64,000 nt of DNA from Scedosporium boydii (Eukaryota; Ascomycota; Sordariomycetes; Microascales; Microascaceae). Made by a program: the position numbers and the translations under genes. Numbering within the stretch: position 1 is the first letter of the stretch; each line of letters starts with the position of its first letter. The stretch spans positions 62,001-126,000 of the forward strand of contig NJFT01000051.1 of NCBI GenBank assembly GCA_002221725.1. Direction: 5' to 3'. Shown here in pieces: positions 1-10,527 of this stretch. Below the pieces are notes generated by a model. The model ran no database searches. It was given only the letters and a program-made list of their open reading frames with translations, and had not been told where the DNA came from.

Positions 1-2784
1 GGGGGCGTCAAATAGGGCTATTTCATTGATTCAAATAAACCCGGAGCACATGTGGTCAATGTGGAGATCGATGTAAGTTCAATCCTTCGGCCTTTTCAAC
101 CATCTTCAAAGAAAAATTTTTGCATGGCCAACGCTTGGCGAACAGCTCCATAACCTGCTTCGTAGCCCGATTTTTCTTCTCGTATGACGCAAGGAGTGCT
201 GCTTGATGTTGGAAGCATGTTCGAGCCGAGTTCCAACATGGTAATATTAATGTCATTAATCTCATCCCTGGGCCGCCGATAGGCTTGTTACCATCCTCCT
301 ATGTGTGCTCTTGAACAAACCCCCTTGCATGAGTCCCGTCAAGTACGAGGAGGTCGGAATGTCCTTCGTAATGCATGATGCCGACTTCGACCAGGGCTAG
401 GGGGAGTTGTCTGCACAATGAAATGGTATTGGCGTGCATTAATTCGTACTTCCCGAGTGTAGGATAGTAGTTACTTCGATGCTGGAGCCTTCGCTCGATG
501 AGACTGTTGCAACTTAAGATATAACACGACGAGAGCCTCTGTGGACTCAGCAGCTTCGTATGTGCGACAAGAAGTGGAATACTTATTGGTGGAGTTGAAC
601 GTTAGAAGAAAAAGCAACCTTCAAACGATCTTTCTGCAGACTCCATAATTCAAGCTCTCAAGGTCTCATTCCAGAACGCGGATAGGTCAAGGTCTCAATG
701 TCTCACCTCACAGGGCAACGTGGGCGGAAGTTGGAGGAAGGAAAGAACAATCATCGATTTGATGAAAAGATGAAAAGCTGAAGTGGAGGTTGGTCTGTGC
801 TGAATTAGCGCGCGCCACATGATCCTGTAACAAGCATCAAGAGCAGATTTGACCGGGTCGCCCTTCCTGTTCCATATGTCAGGACCCAAGGAAGACGAGC
901 TTTCTCGGGTCAGGAAAAGACAGCTCCGTTGCTCTTTCCCTCTGCAACCGCCGGACGCTGCCTTCCTCGACCGCGACGGGCTTCTCCATCCAGGTACGAA
1001 GTACCAGTACGAGTGATGTAGTGTACTTCGTACTTCACCATTGCTCTGGGGATGGGGATGGCAGTCATACGAGATGAATCAATTCTGCTGGGATGTTCAT
1101 TCCGGACGCCGTTATCCCTTGTCGGTCCTGCTAGTCTTCCGGGCACGCGGAAAGAGTGACGAGCTTCGAATCAGAAGTCTGCCCTGACAGAAATTCAAGC
1201 TATTCTCAATAGACTCTAGCGGGCCCCTCCTCCTCAAAGAAGGTCGGCAGAGCACATCCTCGATCCATGGAACGAAGTCGTTATGGATGTTCTTGGTCGA
1301 ACAACGAAGCATCAATACTTTGTAGTGCACTTGATAGAATGGTTCTGCTGCACTTCGTAAATACGCATTCAATTTACTATACTCTTGTCAGCTCGGTGCA
1401 GCTCGGCGCACTCCCGCAACATTGAATGTGTGTGTGGATGAGAAGTACACTAAAGGAGTGTGGTTTGCTACGTAAATACAAGCACACTGTTATTCCGCAG
1501 GATTTCTTGAATCCGCCAATTGGTCTGAGTGAGGATAGAGACACTCTGACCTGAAAATTGGCGCCGGGCTACCAAGGCTCCGTATCGTCGATCATCACAC
1601 TTGTGCCGGGTACACCTCTTGTTTTAGGGAAGGTTGGGAAAGGTACTTCCGCAGAAGCAGGTACACTGCTACAGTACCAAGGACGTCTGTACGAAGTAGA
1701 CGCCCAAATTTTGTCAGAAAATTACCACTCTTCTCTTCCGCCGGGAATCACTGTTGCATCCAAGACGACGCGCAACACAACTGGCACGAACTGTGTGGCT
1801 AATTACTTCACACCACGAGGTGTCTTCAATTTCGAATAACTCTTAACATTGGGCTTTGGCACAGGAAATACTACTGCACATGGTTCACCCCTGCCTCTGC
1901 CACGGCACCCATCATTTACTTCGCGGAAACTGGTGCAAATGAATGGTCTCGACATTTCGCTTCCCACTCGAGAACCTAGATCATTGGCGCAATCCTCGAC
2001 AAGTACAAAGTACTTGTGCACTTTCTTTGGCTTCGTTGACCCCTTCATTACGGCCTTGTATAGCGCGTGAAGCCTTGGTCCCCAATGCTAGCCTGGCGTC
2101 TTGGGCTCATCGATCACCACCCAAGTATGAAGTACTCCATACCAAGTGCTTCTCCCCTGTCACCTCCCTTCTCCTCTCCCTGCCTCCTCGCATGGGGCGG
2201 CTCTGTCGCTCGCCCCAGCGACCAGGTCCAGAGAGAATGTTTCTTCCCTCATAAGTCGAGCATTTACATATCCGGAGGGTTCCTGAAATTCCTTGGGCCC
2301 GGTCCCTCGCTTTTACCCTCGTCCAGCTCCCTTGTTTTCTCTTCTCATTTCTTTTTTCCAAGGTTACCATGCCTTGAAGAAGGAGAGGAAGTTGTTTCCT
2401 CACCCACAATTGGATTGGAACGGTGGATATTAAACAAGAGTCGGGTCCAGAAACTTCGTTGGAAGTCCTGCTGCTTACACCGGCCCAATTGATTGAACCA
2501 CTGCATGCGTGTTTGCGTCGATAGCAAAAGCTGCATTCCTGTCCTGCTTCGTACTCTCCAAGACAAGAACCGACCCCATTTCCGTTGTACCTCTTGGTTT
2601 CATCGGCTCATGCCACCCTCTCAACAAGCTCCGCCATCCATTGCGACTATACTTCGCTTCGTACATCAAGTTGCGCGCCGCCAATTGACCGAAGGGCCTG
2701 CACGGTCCAACCCTCCTCGACGCTAAGCTTCGAAAAGTCAAGAAAGCCACCCACTCTCCCTACATAATCTCGCCGGTCCCTCCC
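1..2784. other. Gene-free left-edge spacer
   Basis: No convincing coding region is visible on either strand; the open frames are short and lack domain-like composition. The stretch carries several copies of the TACGAAGTAC-type short palindrome, for example at 994-1005, 1023-1036, 1689-1698 and 2001-2015. The last 500 bases before the first gene are CT-rich on the + strand and probably hold its promoter and leader. Confidence 0.6.
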
Positions 2785-5184
2785 ATGACACTGGCAGCCA
2801 AGTTATGGAGGTCGTCCAACCTTCGTCATGAAAATGTGCTAGCTACTGAGCACGAAACCGCGTCCAGCACCACATCCGGTGACGTGACCGCTCTTTCGGA
2901 ATTCCCAACTATTGCATCGATTACGAGTCCTCCCGTGTCACTCTCGTCGTGTACGTCGGCAAGGGCGAGGTCTGCGTCCCACTCGGGGTCTGCGCGCAAA
3001 CGCGCACTCTTCAGGGCCAGGTCTTCCTCCAGTCTACTCGATGAATTCTTCCGATACCCCGAACGTAGAGCCGTCTGGAAGGGCACCGAAGAGCTAGTAC
3101 GCCACGAACAAGCCATAAAAATGGAGAGTCGCCAGGTGATGGGGGACCTGGTCGACTTCCTCCGGAACCAGGAGCCGCCACCCGATAATTTCATGTCGAT
3201 TCCCGAGGAAGGGTCCACGGAGAGGGGGAGATGGCAGCGATTAACACCCTTCGTATCTCGCCGGAGCAGGTCCGCACCTAAGAAACCTTCACCCATCCGC
3301 CTTCCCGACAGCGCTGTCGCTGGCACTACAATCGGAGGCCATCGTCACATCGCAATATCCATCCCCGTCGAGTACTCTCCCTTTGGCCCGAACGTTAGGT
3401 CACAGTATCCAGTATATAGCAAGGACGCCGAATATCAATCGGAAGCCGACTCGGTTGTGAGGTATACCGATAGTAGAGGCGTCGTGACTGTCCTCCGCAC
3501 CGTGTCAGAGAACCGAGAGTCCTTCTCCGCCGATGATAACATCACACCTCCCCGCAGATTTTATTCCCCCGTCTCTGTAACCACAGAACCAACTCCTCGC
3601 CAACTCACCAGATCCCAATCCCTGAACGGCCGCGGCAACACCCCTCGCGATTACTACACTGCCAGTTTACCTCCTGCGCCCCCATTACAGTCTGGTAATA
3701 ACAACAGCAAACCCTGCGACCCGGGCACAATGGAGCAAAGACCAAGCACTGAGGGAATGGTACGACGCAATTCGAGCACCAGAAGTCAGAAGGCTTCCAA
3801 GGAAATAGCGCGCCCACCTATACTACCGCCCGTTCCTATTTCAGCTTCTGCACCCTCCTCACCACGGGCTCGACAGCCGACCCGCCGATGGAGCATTTTC
3901 CCATCTCCGAGCTCTGCCCGGGCTGAGTCAATTGATGGTGTTTTGTACGGGCAAAGACGCCAGCGTAGCTCTCCTTCTATAGCACAAACGGCGGGTCGAT
4001 CCGCCCCCCTTTCAGGCCGCACGAGACCGGGCACGTCAAATACCGTCGGGTCAAACGCCAGCGACTCCACGCCAACCAGACTCAATGTCGCCAAGGCAGT
4101 GCCCATGATCAAAGTTTCTGGTTCTCCTCGCAACTCAGTCTCGGATTTGAGGGCTCTTGCTGAAAGCACGACCAGTTTTCAGGAGGTCAACGTCATTACC
4201 AGCAACCCGCTCGAGTCCGCTCTAGAGACAGGCCCTTTGCCAGCCGAATCTCTTAGTGATTCGAGGCGATCTCGGAAGGAGAAAGTTAGGGAAAAGAAGA
4301 GGAGGGACATTCAAGCGTCCAGAGCTTCCCGAGAGACCAGGAGGTTTGAGTCGGAAGATGGCTCGCTCTACCAGACTTCCTCTCGGGAACACAGCCATAC
4401 ATCCCTTTCTCACCTCGGGAATGATGACTCCGACCTTGAATCTCCAGCCCTTGGTCGCTTTCCGCCTCGGGGGCCGTCAATATCGCCAGTCATCGTTGTT
4501 GCTGATGTCAAGCCATCAACACCTCCCGAGATGCACTCAGCTCTTGCGACCACCATGACCACCTCTCCGCTGTCGACACGTCCTCAGACGCCCGTTTCCG
4601 CCGACGGCTTTACGCCTCCCCACACTCCCCGGGGAAGGTCGCCATCCCGTCGAGGCCCCGGCGATGTTCCACTAGATCGAGTCTCCCTGTCTCGCCGCCG
4701 CGAGTGGAGACAGGCCCGTGAGGCTAAAGCCAGGACTATACATGGACCCAGCCCCGTTTCTCCCACGCGCCTGGCCGCATCTAGCCTAAATATCCCCTCG
4801 TTCGCCGAAGAACGAATGCGAGATATGGAACGACGCATGATCCGCCTCGAGCGTAGCGGTGATATGTGGCTTCAGGCCATCGTACCCGTTCTCGACAGTC
4901 TCAACCGTACCCTCGTCATAATTCAGGACGAGCGTCGTCTCAGTAGCGTCAATATGACCGAGGTGAAGGAGCCGGCAGAGACGACCTACCCTCGCCTTAC
5001 GAGACGAAGCACTCTAAATGAGAAGGCACTCCTCGACCTCAAGCGTATGGAGAAGGGTGAGATCGCTGCTGACAGCGGTCGCAGGGGAAGCGGTCTAGAT
5101 GCGCTGGAGCCTCTAATGAGGGAGCTGCAGGCAGCCTCGCAACCAAACCTCGCCGCGAAGCCCGTGGAGGAGGCGGTAGCTTAG
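2785..5184 (+). CDS. Ser/Arg-rich fungal protein of unknown function
   Basis: This single-exon frame encodes 799 residues. I do not recognise a named family. Most of the protein is low complexity and rich in Ser, Pro and Arg, with many RS and SPR-type sites, which suggests a disordered phosphoprotein. Two parts look structured. Residues about 83-141 (from SLLDEFFRYPERRAVWKGTE onward) are dense in charged and aromatic residues. Residues about 671-720 are a predicted amphipathic or coiled-coil helix rich in Glu, Arg and Met (RMRDMERRMIRLERSGDMWL). There is no signal peptide or membrane segment. The first ATG follows a CT-rich leader and I chose it as the start. The gene is convergent with CHS5. 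That it is a real gene is well supported by its length and composition; its function is unknown. Confidence 0.8.
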   Translation: MTLAAKLWRSSNLRHENVLATEHETASSTTSGDVTALSEFPTIASITSPPVSLSSCTSARARSASHSGSARKRALFRARSSSSLLDEFFRYPERRAVWKGTEELVRHEQAIKMESRQVMGDLVDFLRNQEPPPDNFMSIPEEGSTERGRWQRLTPFVSRRSRSAPKKPSPIRLPDSAVAGTTIGGHRHIAISIPVEYSPFGPNVRSQYPVYSKDAEYQSEADSVVRYTDSRGVVTVLRTVSENRESFSADDNITPPRRFYSPVSVTTEPTPRQLTRSQSLNGRGNTPRDYYTASLPPAPPLQSGNNNSKPCDPGTMEQRPSTEGMVRRNSSTRSQKASKEIARPPILPPVPISASAPSSPRARQPTRRWSIFPSPSSARAESIDGVLYGQRRQRSSPSIAQTAGRSAPLSGRTRPGTSNTVGSNASDSTPTRLNVAKAVPMIKVSGSPRNSVSDLRALAESTTSFQEVNVITSNPLESALETGPLPAESLSDSRRSRKEKVREKKRRDIQASRASRETRRFESEDGSLYQTSSREHSHTSLSHLGNDDSDLESPALGRFPPRGPSISPVIVVADVKPSTPPEMHSALATTMTTSPLSTRPQTPVSADGFTPPHTPRGRSPSRRGPGDVPLDRVSLSRRREWRQAREAKARTIHGPSPVSPTRLAASSLNIPSFAEERMRDMERRMIRLERSGDMWLQAIVPVLDSLNRTLVIIQDERRLSSVNMTEVKEPAETTYPRLTRRSTLNEKALLDLKRMEKGEIAADSGRRGSGLDALEPLMRELQAASQPNLAAKPVEEAVA

Positions 5185-5920
5185 CGAGTTGCCCAACTCA
5201 CAAGGCGGAGGTGGGGAGAAGGAGAGATGATGAAAATGTCTGGTAATGACCGGGGACCCGGAAAAGAAAAAGAGAGCAACGTCGGGGGAGTGTTTCAAAT
5301 TATATATACCCGTTTGGTTTGGTTGGGCCCAGCCGGCCCGAAGCGCTCGGCGTACAATGGCGGGATTTTACCAATCGAAGAAAAAAAAACATCGAATCAG
5401 CAACATTTTGCCAAGCAGGCTAAATCTTCTTTTCTTTTATATTTGTACATAGATGACCATAATACCAGAATTCTGCTTTGTCCTAATCCGAGTTTGTCTC
5501 CAACTTTTGCGATGTTTTCGTGGCGTCTTGATGTCATGGAGGTTTAAGCTGTGGCGGATCTAAGCTTATCGCGAGCTTCACTAGTGTGAGGGGATCGGAC
5601 GTCTTCGTGCCTCGACTGACGGGAAAGGCCTAGCGCAAAGGACTTGGACTTGAGAGATTCAGGGGGAAGAGAAATAGCTGGTATTCATAGCCCACCTCGG
5701 ACCAGACTCTCTGAACGGAAGAGAAAGAGAAAGAGAAAAGAAAGGTACAAATAAGTAGTCCCAAGGCATTCATTACGAAGGGAATCCTGCCCTTTCCCAC
5801 CCGCGTCTAAAAGCTTTGCGCTCAGTAACTTTTAAAGCCAACTGACTGCTTTCCCTTTTCTCTTTCGCTGCCTTCACCTACATCTACTAGAAGGGAAAAG
5901 AAGAAACGTGGTAAAGGACC
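5185..5920. other. Convergent intergenic spacer
   Basis: This is the tail-to-tail spacer between the Ser-rich gene and CHS5, expected to hold both 3' UTRs. It contains A-rich and T-rich stretches around 5370-5460 and 5720-5750. No gene is supported. Confidence 0.6.
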
Positions 5921-7183
5921 TTATAGCTCAACTTCCTGGAAAGAAGACCCATCGGGGGAAACGGCTGGCTTTGTCTGCGCCGAGCCATTACCATTCGTCT
6001 CCCCATCCTCATCTCCTTCGCTCGAGTCGCCCTCGGCAGATGGGCTCGATACCGCAGGTCGCAGGGCAACCTTCTGAGTATCCTTCTCCTCTACCCTCAT
6101 CTTCTGCTCGGCCGCGTGAGAAATGGCCTTGGGCTCCTCGGCGGTATCCTCCTCGGAACTGTTATCCAACTCCGACTCGACTGTCGCATTCTTCCCTTGC
6201 GCGGCGGCATCCTTCGCGTCGGCTTCTTTTTGCTCTGAAGGATGAGGTACGGGCGGTAGGTCCTTATGCGCAGCCCTCGGCGACTGCATCGACGTGGTAG
6301 TCTCGATGGGACCAGGACGCATAGCGTCGAGGTAAAACTTCGTCACACCCAAAATACGACCGTTCTGCTCGCAGGCGGTAACCCATTCCGGCCTTACGAC
6401 AGGGATATTCGTCTCCACGGCCTTCTCCCACGCGATGCCCCGTCCTTCGGTAGTGACAAAGTGAGTAGTATCAATACGCACGGTATCCGTCATCTTAGCA
6501 CCGATCCTCTCAACGGCCTGGACGAGGTTCTCCCGCACGGCAGCAGGCAAGATACCCGTCGTAATAGTAATACCGCTAAGATCTGTCATCTTGTGCGTGC
6601 GCACCGTCACCCTGTCCGAGCTATACGTGCCCGCCGTCGTGCGCAGGACGAGGTGGAACGTATACTCCGTATCGACAGCGAGGCCCGAGATCTTGGTACT
6701 ATGCATATCGCGCGGCCGCGGGATGTTCCCGGCCTTCTGGCCATTACGGTAAAGCGCGAGGGATATGAGGTCGGCCGTTGAGAGCTCGATGGGATCCCAC
6801 TCGAGCACGACGCTCGTCTGCGTGGCGTTGAGGCAGCGGAGTTGAGGCGGCGAGGGCTCGGCGGCGCCGAACGACGAGAGGATGTGGTCTTGGAGGGATT
6901 GGAAGGCGAGGTCGGCGGCGCGTTCGGAGGCTGTGTTGCGGGAGACGGCGATGTCGACGATGCTGCCGGAGGAGATGTTGGGTGGGAGGAGGATGGAGGG
7001 GAATTCAATCTAAGGGGGAACGCGGGGTTTTAGTATGTTGCGCGATCCGTGGATAGAACTTCAAGGTTTCTGCGGTGCTCCAAGGAGACCTTTGAATGAG
7101 TAGAGACGTACCAGTCGCTTGTCCGGCGTGAGGAGAACCGTCACGCCGGCGTCGACCTTGCCAACCGTTAACGAGACGAGCAT
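5921..7183 (-). CDS. CHS5: Chs5, exomer scaffold (FN3 + BRCT)
   Basis: This is the fungal chitin biosynthesis protein Chs5, the scaffold of exomer, an Arf1-dependent trans-Golgi coat adaptor that sends chitin synthase to the cell surface. There are two exons: 7183-7112 and 7009-5921. The intron (7111-7010) starts GTACGT and ends TTAG, in phase 0, giving about 386 residues. The N-terminus (MLVSLTVGKVDAGVTVLLTP) matches the Chs5 dimerisation segment. An FN3 domain follows (residues about 75-165; VLEWDPIELSTADLISLALY), then a BRCT domain (about 167-255; THFVTTEGRGIAWEKAVETN and VVRPEWVTACEQNGRILG). The C-terminal 130 residues are acidic and Lys/Glu/Ser-rich, as in yeast Chs5, but this protein is much shorter than the 671-residue yeast protein. 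Domain order makes the assignment firm. Confidence 0.93.
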
Positions 7184-7749
7184 TCTCGTCGAGATGTTAT
7201 GAGCTAGGTTTAGAGTCCAAAGGCAGTTGTTATCGCGGACTATGGAATTCGGATAGTACTATTCGCGTATTCAATTGCGGACCAATATGCCGATACGATG
7301 GATTGTACGTCGTGGAGTCGTGGTGCTCAAGGGCTTCCCTTGGTTGAATCTGGGACTTTTGCGCCAGGAGGTGGTTGGGATCGACAACTGAGCATTGATC
7401 GAGAGGTGGTTAATTTGATCCGGATTTATGCATATATCTGCTAGAACGATACTCCTGTCACATCCCGAAATTGACTTGATTCTGAGAGCCTTCAATAACA
7501 TTCAAGAATCTAACAAGGGAGACCGTGAAGAGAGTCCCTAACAATTCAGATTGGATTTCCCCCAGTAAGTTATAATGTTGAGCATCTTGAGCTTCACCGA
7601 CGCGTATCTTTCTCATGAGCATCTCGATTGAGAAATTTCTGAACATGACCCATTAACAAGACCGGGTATCGCTCAGACTGAAAAGGATAATAATACATGA
7701 TGAACTCAAAAACAGAGGTATGGTAATGATACATGTAGGCTGGATGGAT
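7184..7749. other. Spacer upstream of CHS5
   Basis: This tandem spacer on the minus strand should hold the CHS5 promoter and the 3' end of the next gene. It is fairly AT-rich. No coding region is supported. Confidence 0.5.
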
Positions 7750-8484
7750 TCATCTTCGGCTCGCATTCATCGGCTGTTTCGCCTCAACACAACGAACGAT
7801 TTCCCTCCCAAGCTCCAGGCACTTTTCTGGATCAGAATCCAGAACGGGGATCGTGTCGTAGATCTGGACCAAAAGACTGCCGGTCAACTCAAAAGCTGGC
7901 GGCTTCTTGGCGGTCCCGTTCTGGCCCGTCTGCACCTCCGCGATGGTCCCATCCGGCGCCCAACCCTTCTCCGCCATCGCCGCGTGAATCGCCCGCCGTA
8001 TCTTGCGCCTAGAGAAGTTACGCATGACGGGCTTCACGGCATACGAGCCTACAATTTGAATCCATAGCGGCTCTCTCAGTTTTTTCTCGTACTTGTAAAG
8101 CCAGTACTCCACAAGAACGTCCTCAAAGTTCATGAAGAGACGTACGTGGTAAGTGCGGAAGATTGGGCGCGGCGAATACTTGACAAGGATGGAGCTATGG
8201 CCCTCGGCCTTGAGGTTGATCTTCTTCAGTTCGTAGGGGAAGCCAACATTGTGTTTGGTTGCCCAGGCAGTGACTTTCGGTATTATCGTTCCGCCCTCTT
8301 TTGTGGTTTTGTATTTCGTACGCGTGTCTTGGGAAACAGTTTTGGATCTTGATAGCCGACCAGGCCTGGGGGATGAAGGTGAGGCGGTGGAAAGGAGCCT
8401 CGCTGCTAAGCTCAAGGAGCGAATGAAGGGCGTTGGTTGGATTATGTATAGACGAGAGGCTTGTCCTCGTACTTTGAAAAGCAT
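7750..8484 (-). CDS. Probable mitochondrial protein, family not recognised
   Basis: This single-exon frame encodes 244 residues. The first 50 residues have few acidic residues and are rich in Arg, Ser, Leu and Ala (for example RSLSLAARLLSTASPSSPRP), as expected of a mitochondrial presequence. The body is basic and compact, with a conserved-looking centre (LREPLWIQIVGSYAVKPVMR, then RRKIRRAIHAAMAEKGW). Small size, positive charge and presequence are typical of fungal mitochondrial ribosome or translation factors, but I cannot name the family, so this is inference. It lies 112 bases downstream of the small membrane-protein gene on the same strand. The start is the first ATG of the frame. Confidence 0.75.
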   Translation of the reverse strand: MLFKVRGQASRLYIIQPTPFIRSLSLAARLLSTASPSSPRPGRLSRSKTVSQDTRTKYKTTKEGGTIIPKVTAWATKHNVGFPYELKKINLKAEGHSSILVKYSPRPIFRTYHVRLFMNFEDVLVEYWLYKYEKKLREPLWIQIVGSYAVKPVMRNFSRRKIRRAIHAAMAEKGWAPDGTIAEVQTGQNGTAKKPPAFELTGSLLVQIYDTIPVLDSDPEKCLELGREIVRCVEAKQPMNASRR

Positions 8485-8596
8485 TGTCGGGGTTAATTGC
8501 TTTCGGGGAGATAGGCGCGAGAGCGTAAGGGATCCGGGGGGGAGTTGGTGTGTCGGGAAAATGAGTTGAGGTGTTCTTATGTAAGCCCCGAATTTG

Positions 8597-9049
8597 CTAG
8601 TTGGCGCGATTCATTTGTTGGGTAATAATAAAGAGCAGGGAAATCAGTTGGGCCCTAGTCTCCGTTTGTTGGTTGCGCGCAGCATTGGCTTCTTCTCGGA
8701 GGCGTTGGTTTTCCTCTTGTCGCCTGATAATCTCCCCTTGCGCCGTCCCCAGTTGCAAGCGCAAAGCCTGAAGGCTTTGCTCGGCCTCCGTCTCGGCCTG
8801 CCTCGCGGTGGCTGCGGCCGCTTCAGCCTCGCGGACAGCTCTCCGTAGTGTCGCCGCCTCGGCCGTCGATCTCGCATCCCTTTCAACCAAGGATTGCATT
8901 TTCTGGATTTGATCGCGGTTCGCGTCAAAGAAGGGAAAGAGGCGCGGCAAAATGGCAAGCGCGATCGAGATTACGAGGAGGAGCATCGCGCAGACGGCGC
9001 CCATTCGAGCATATACGTCCGATGGAGCGTTTCTGGCCATGGTCTCCAT
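8597..9049 (-). CDS. Small membrane protein with C-terminal coiled coil
   Basis: From the ATG at 9049 the product is 150 residues. One transmembrane segment lies at about residues 15-37 (ARMGAVCAMLLLVISIALAI), followed by about 100 residues of Ala/Glu/Arg/Gln-rich heptad-like sequence (for example REAEAAAATARQAETEAEQS), a clear coiled-coil pattern. A second hydrophobic stretch near the end (LISLLFIITQQM) may be a tail. I do not recognise the family. The frame stays open upstream to about 9304. A different frame starting at an ATG at 9159 (MEAIGYYYQNDIEAMTTKAL) also looks protein-like and could be an upstream exon, so the N-terminus is uncertain. Confidence 0.55.
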   Translation of the reverse strand: METMARNAPSDVYARMGAVCAMLLLVISIALAILPRLFPFFDANRDQIQKMQSLVERDARSTAEAATLRRAVREAEAAAATARQAETEAEQSLQALRLQLGTAQGEIIRRQEENQRLREEANAARNQQTETRAQLISLLFIITQQMNRAN

Positions 9050-9651
9050 CGCCGCCAGAAACCGATTGACGGCATTCTGGTCAATTGGGAGCGCAGGGCA
9101 AGAGCCTTGGTCGTCATCGCCTCGATGTCGTTCTGGTAGTAGTAGCCGATTGCTTCCATTTCGTAGCACAATAGTACAGAAGTCTCGAGAAAAAAAAAAA
9201 GAAATCAAAACTCCCTCGTTGTTTATTGAAAGAAACAAAATACGCGGCCAGTCATTGCTCTCGTGGTATTTCTCGAGGCATCCACTTCTACCTCTCATCA
9301 TCAAGCGGAGCTCCTTCCTCGGGCTCCCTCAATGTCTGGGGGAATTCCCGTGACCGTACAGGTCGAGGGAAGGCGCTACCGGCAAGGCAAAACTGGGCAA
9401 CTTTCGGAACAAGGCCGAGTAACTGCGCGGTAACGAGGAATATTGTATTGGCGCTGGTAATGATGGTAGCATGCCGTCCCGAAACACCAGGTCACCCCGT
9501 AGCTATCCGGATCAGTTGTCAAACTGATAGAGGTGGCTTCCAAAGAGCGATACCACAAGAGCGATGGAACTAGGGGAACGGGTTGACCTTCCTTTCCAGA
9601 CGATAACTGGTAACAAAGGAGGATGTGTCCCATTCAAGAGACCGCGAGTTT
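9050..9651. other. Spacer between small membrane gene and F-box gene
   Basis: This probably holds the promoter of the small membrane-protein gene, or its N-terminal exon (see the frame at 9159), plus the 3' UTR of the F-box gene. A pure A run lies at 9189-9201. Nothing else is supported. Confidence 0.5.
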
Positions 9652-10527
9652 CTACACAGACGGTACTCGTCGAAGCCTTGCCAATCGATAGCAGACAGCC
9701 AACTCCCCCCCGGCGAAACAGACAAAACAAGAATTCTTGTAATTCGTTACGCTAATCCAACGACGGCCGTGGCCGCGCTTGCAGATAAAGACGTCAGAAC
9801 AATGGGGTTCGTCGCGCCATGTATAGTACTTGGCTGCTAGCGACTGGATTTCCGCCCAGGTAAATGACTTGTGCGGGCATAAATGCACGACGCCCTCCCA
9901 TGCATAACATCTGCGGTGCTCGGGCTTCATGGTCCGTTGCGCATGAGAGAATACATAGCCTGGATGGTCAACGAGGCATCCGGAGCAGTGAAGAAACTCG
10001 TCCGCCCAGGCGATGTATTCGTTCATCTTGGCAGCGCTATCTGGCCCATGCCGAGTCTGGAAGCAGTTGGAGCAGAGCCTATCTCTGTCGAGAAGGCGGG
10101 CCATTTCCTTGCGGTCCTTGGCCGCCTTAAGCGCAGCTTTATCTTCGGATTGGTATGGGTCGTAGATGGCGGACCAACCATGTAACCGCCGGAAACGTCG
10201 GTCGCCAAAGATAAGCCGAAATAGTCGACAAGTGCGCCTCAGACAGAGCAGTGATACGTCATCTAGCCTCTTCATGATTTCGAAGAGGAGCTCCTCCGGG
10301 AGCTTGCAGAGTGTACCTTCTTGTAGAGCTACCTCCCCGCCGTAGCCTTTTTGCCAGATCGGTTGTCGAATCAGTTTGTCAATGATGCGCCGAAACCCAC
10401 TTATCAGCTCTTCAGCCAGGGAGCTAACGGGGGCTTGTTGATTCGTCCCGGTGCTCCAACGCCGGTCGTTACCCGGCACCCGGAGCAGCCAAGTCGGAGG
10501 GAGAAGCTTCTTGATTCCGGTATCCAT
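9652..10527 (-). CDS. F-box protein with Cys-rich C-terminal half
   Basis: This frame encodes 291 residues. An F-box lies at about residues 75-112 (KLPEELLFEIMKRLDDVSLL, then CLRRTCRLFRLIFGDRRF), so the product is a likely Skp1-binding substrate receptor of an SCF ubiquitin ligase. After it comes a Lys/Arg/Asp-rich linker (DKAALKAAKDRKEMARLLDR), then paired cysteines (CSNC, CSGC, and single C/H positions such as CPHKSF and CKRGHGRRW) that could bind zinc. This arrangement is typical of a large, fast-evolving family of Pezizomycotina F-box proteins of unknown substrate. The ATG at 10527 opens the frame. The C-terminus is simply where this frame ends; a small 3' exon cannot be excluded. It is divergent from the EAF gene. 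Confidence 0.8.
   Translation of the reverse strand: MDTGIKKLLPPTWLLRVPGNDRRWSTGTNQQAPVSSLAEELISGFRRIIDKLIRQPIWQKGYGGEVALQEGTLCKLPEELLFEIMKRLDDVSLLCLRRTCRLFRLIFGDRRFRRLHGWSAIYDPYQSEDKAALKAAKDRKEMARLLDRDRLCSNCFQTRHGPDSAAKMNEYIAWADEFLHCSGCLVDHPGYVFSHAQRTMKPEHRRCYAWEGVVHLCPHKSFTWAEIQSLAAKYYTWRDEPHCSDVFICKRGHGRRWISVTNYKNSCFVCFAGGELAVCYRLARLRRVPSV

Noticed and set aside
2785..3326. Minus-strand 166-codon frame over the first gene
   Set aside because: Antisense shadow of the Ser/Arg-rich protein gene.
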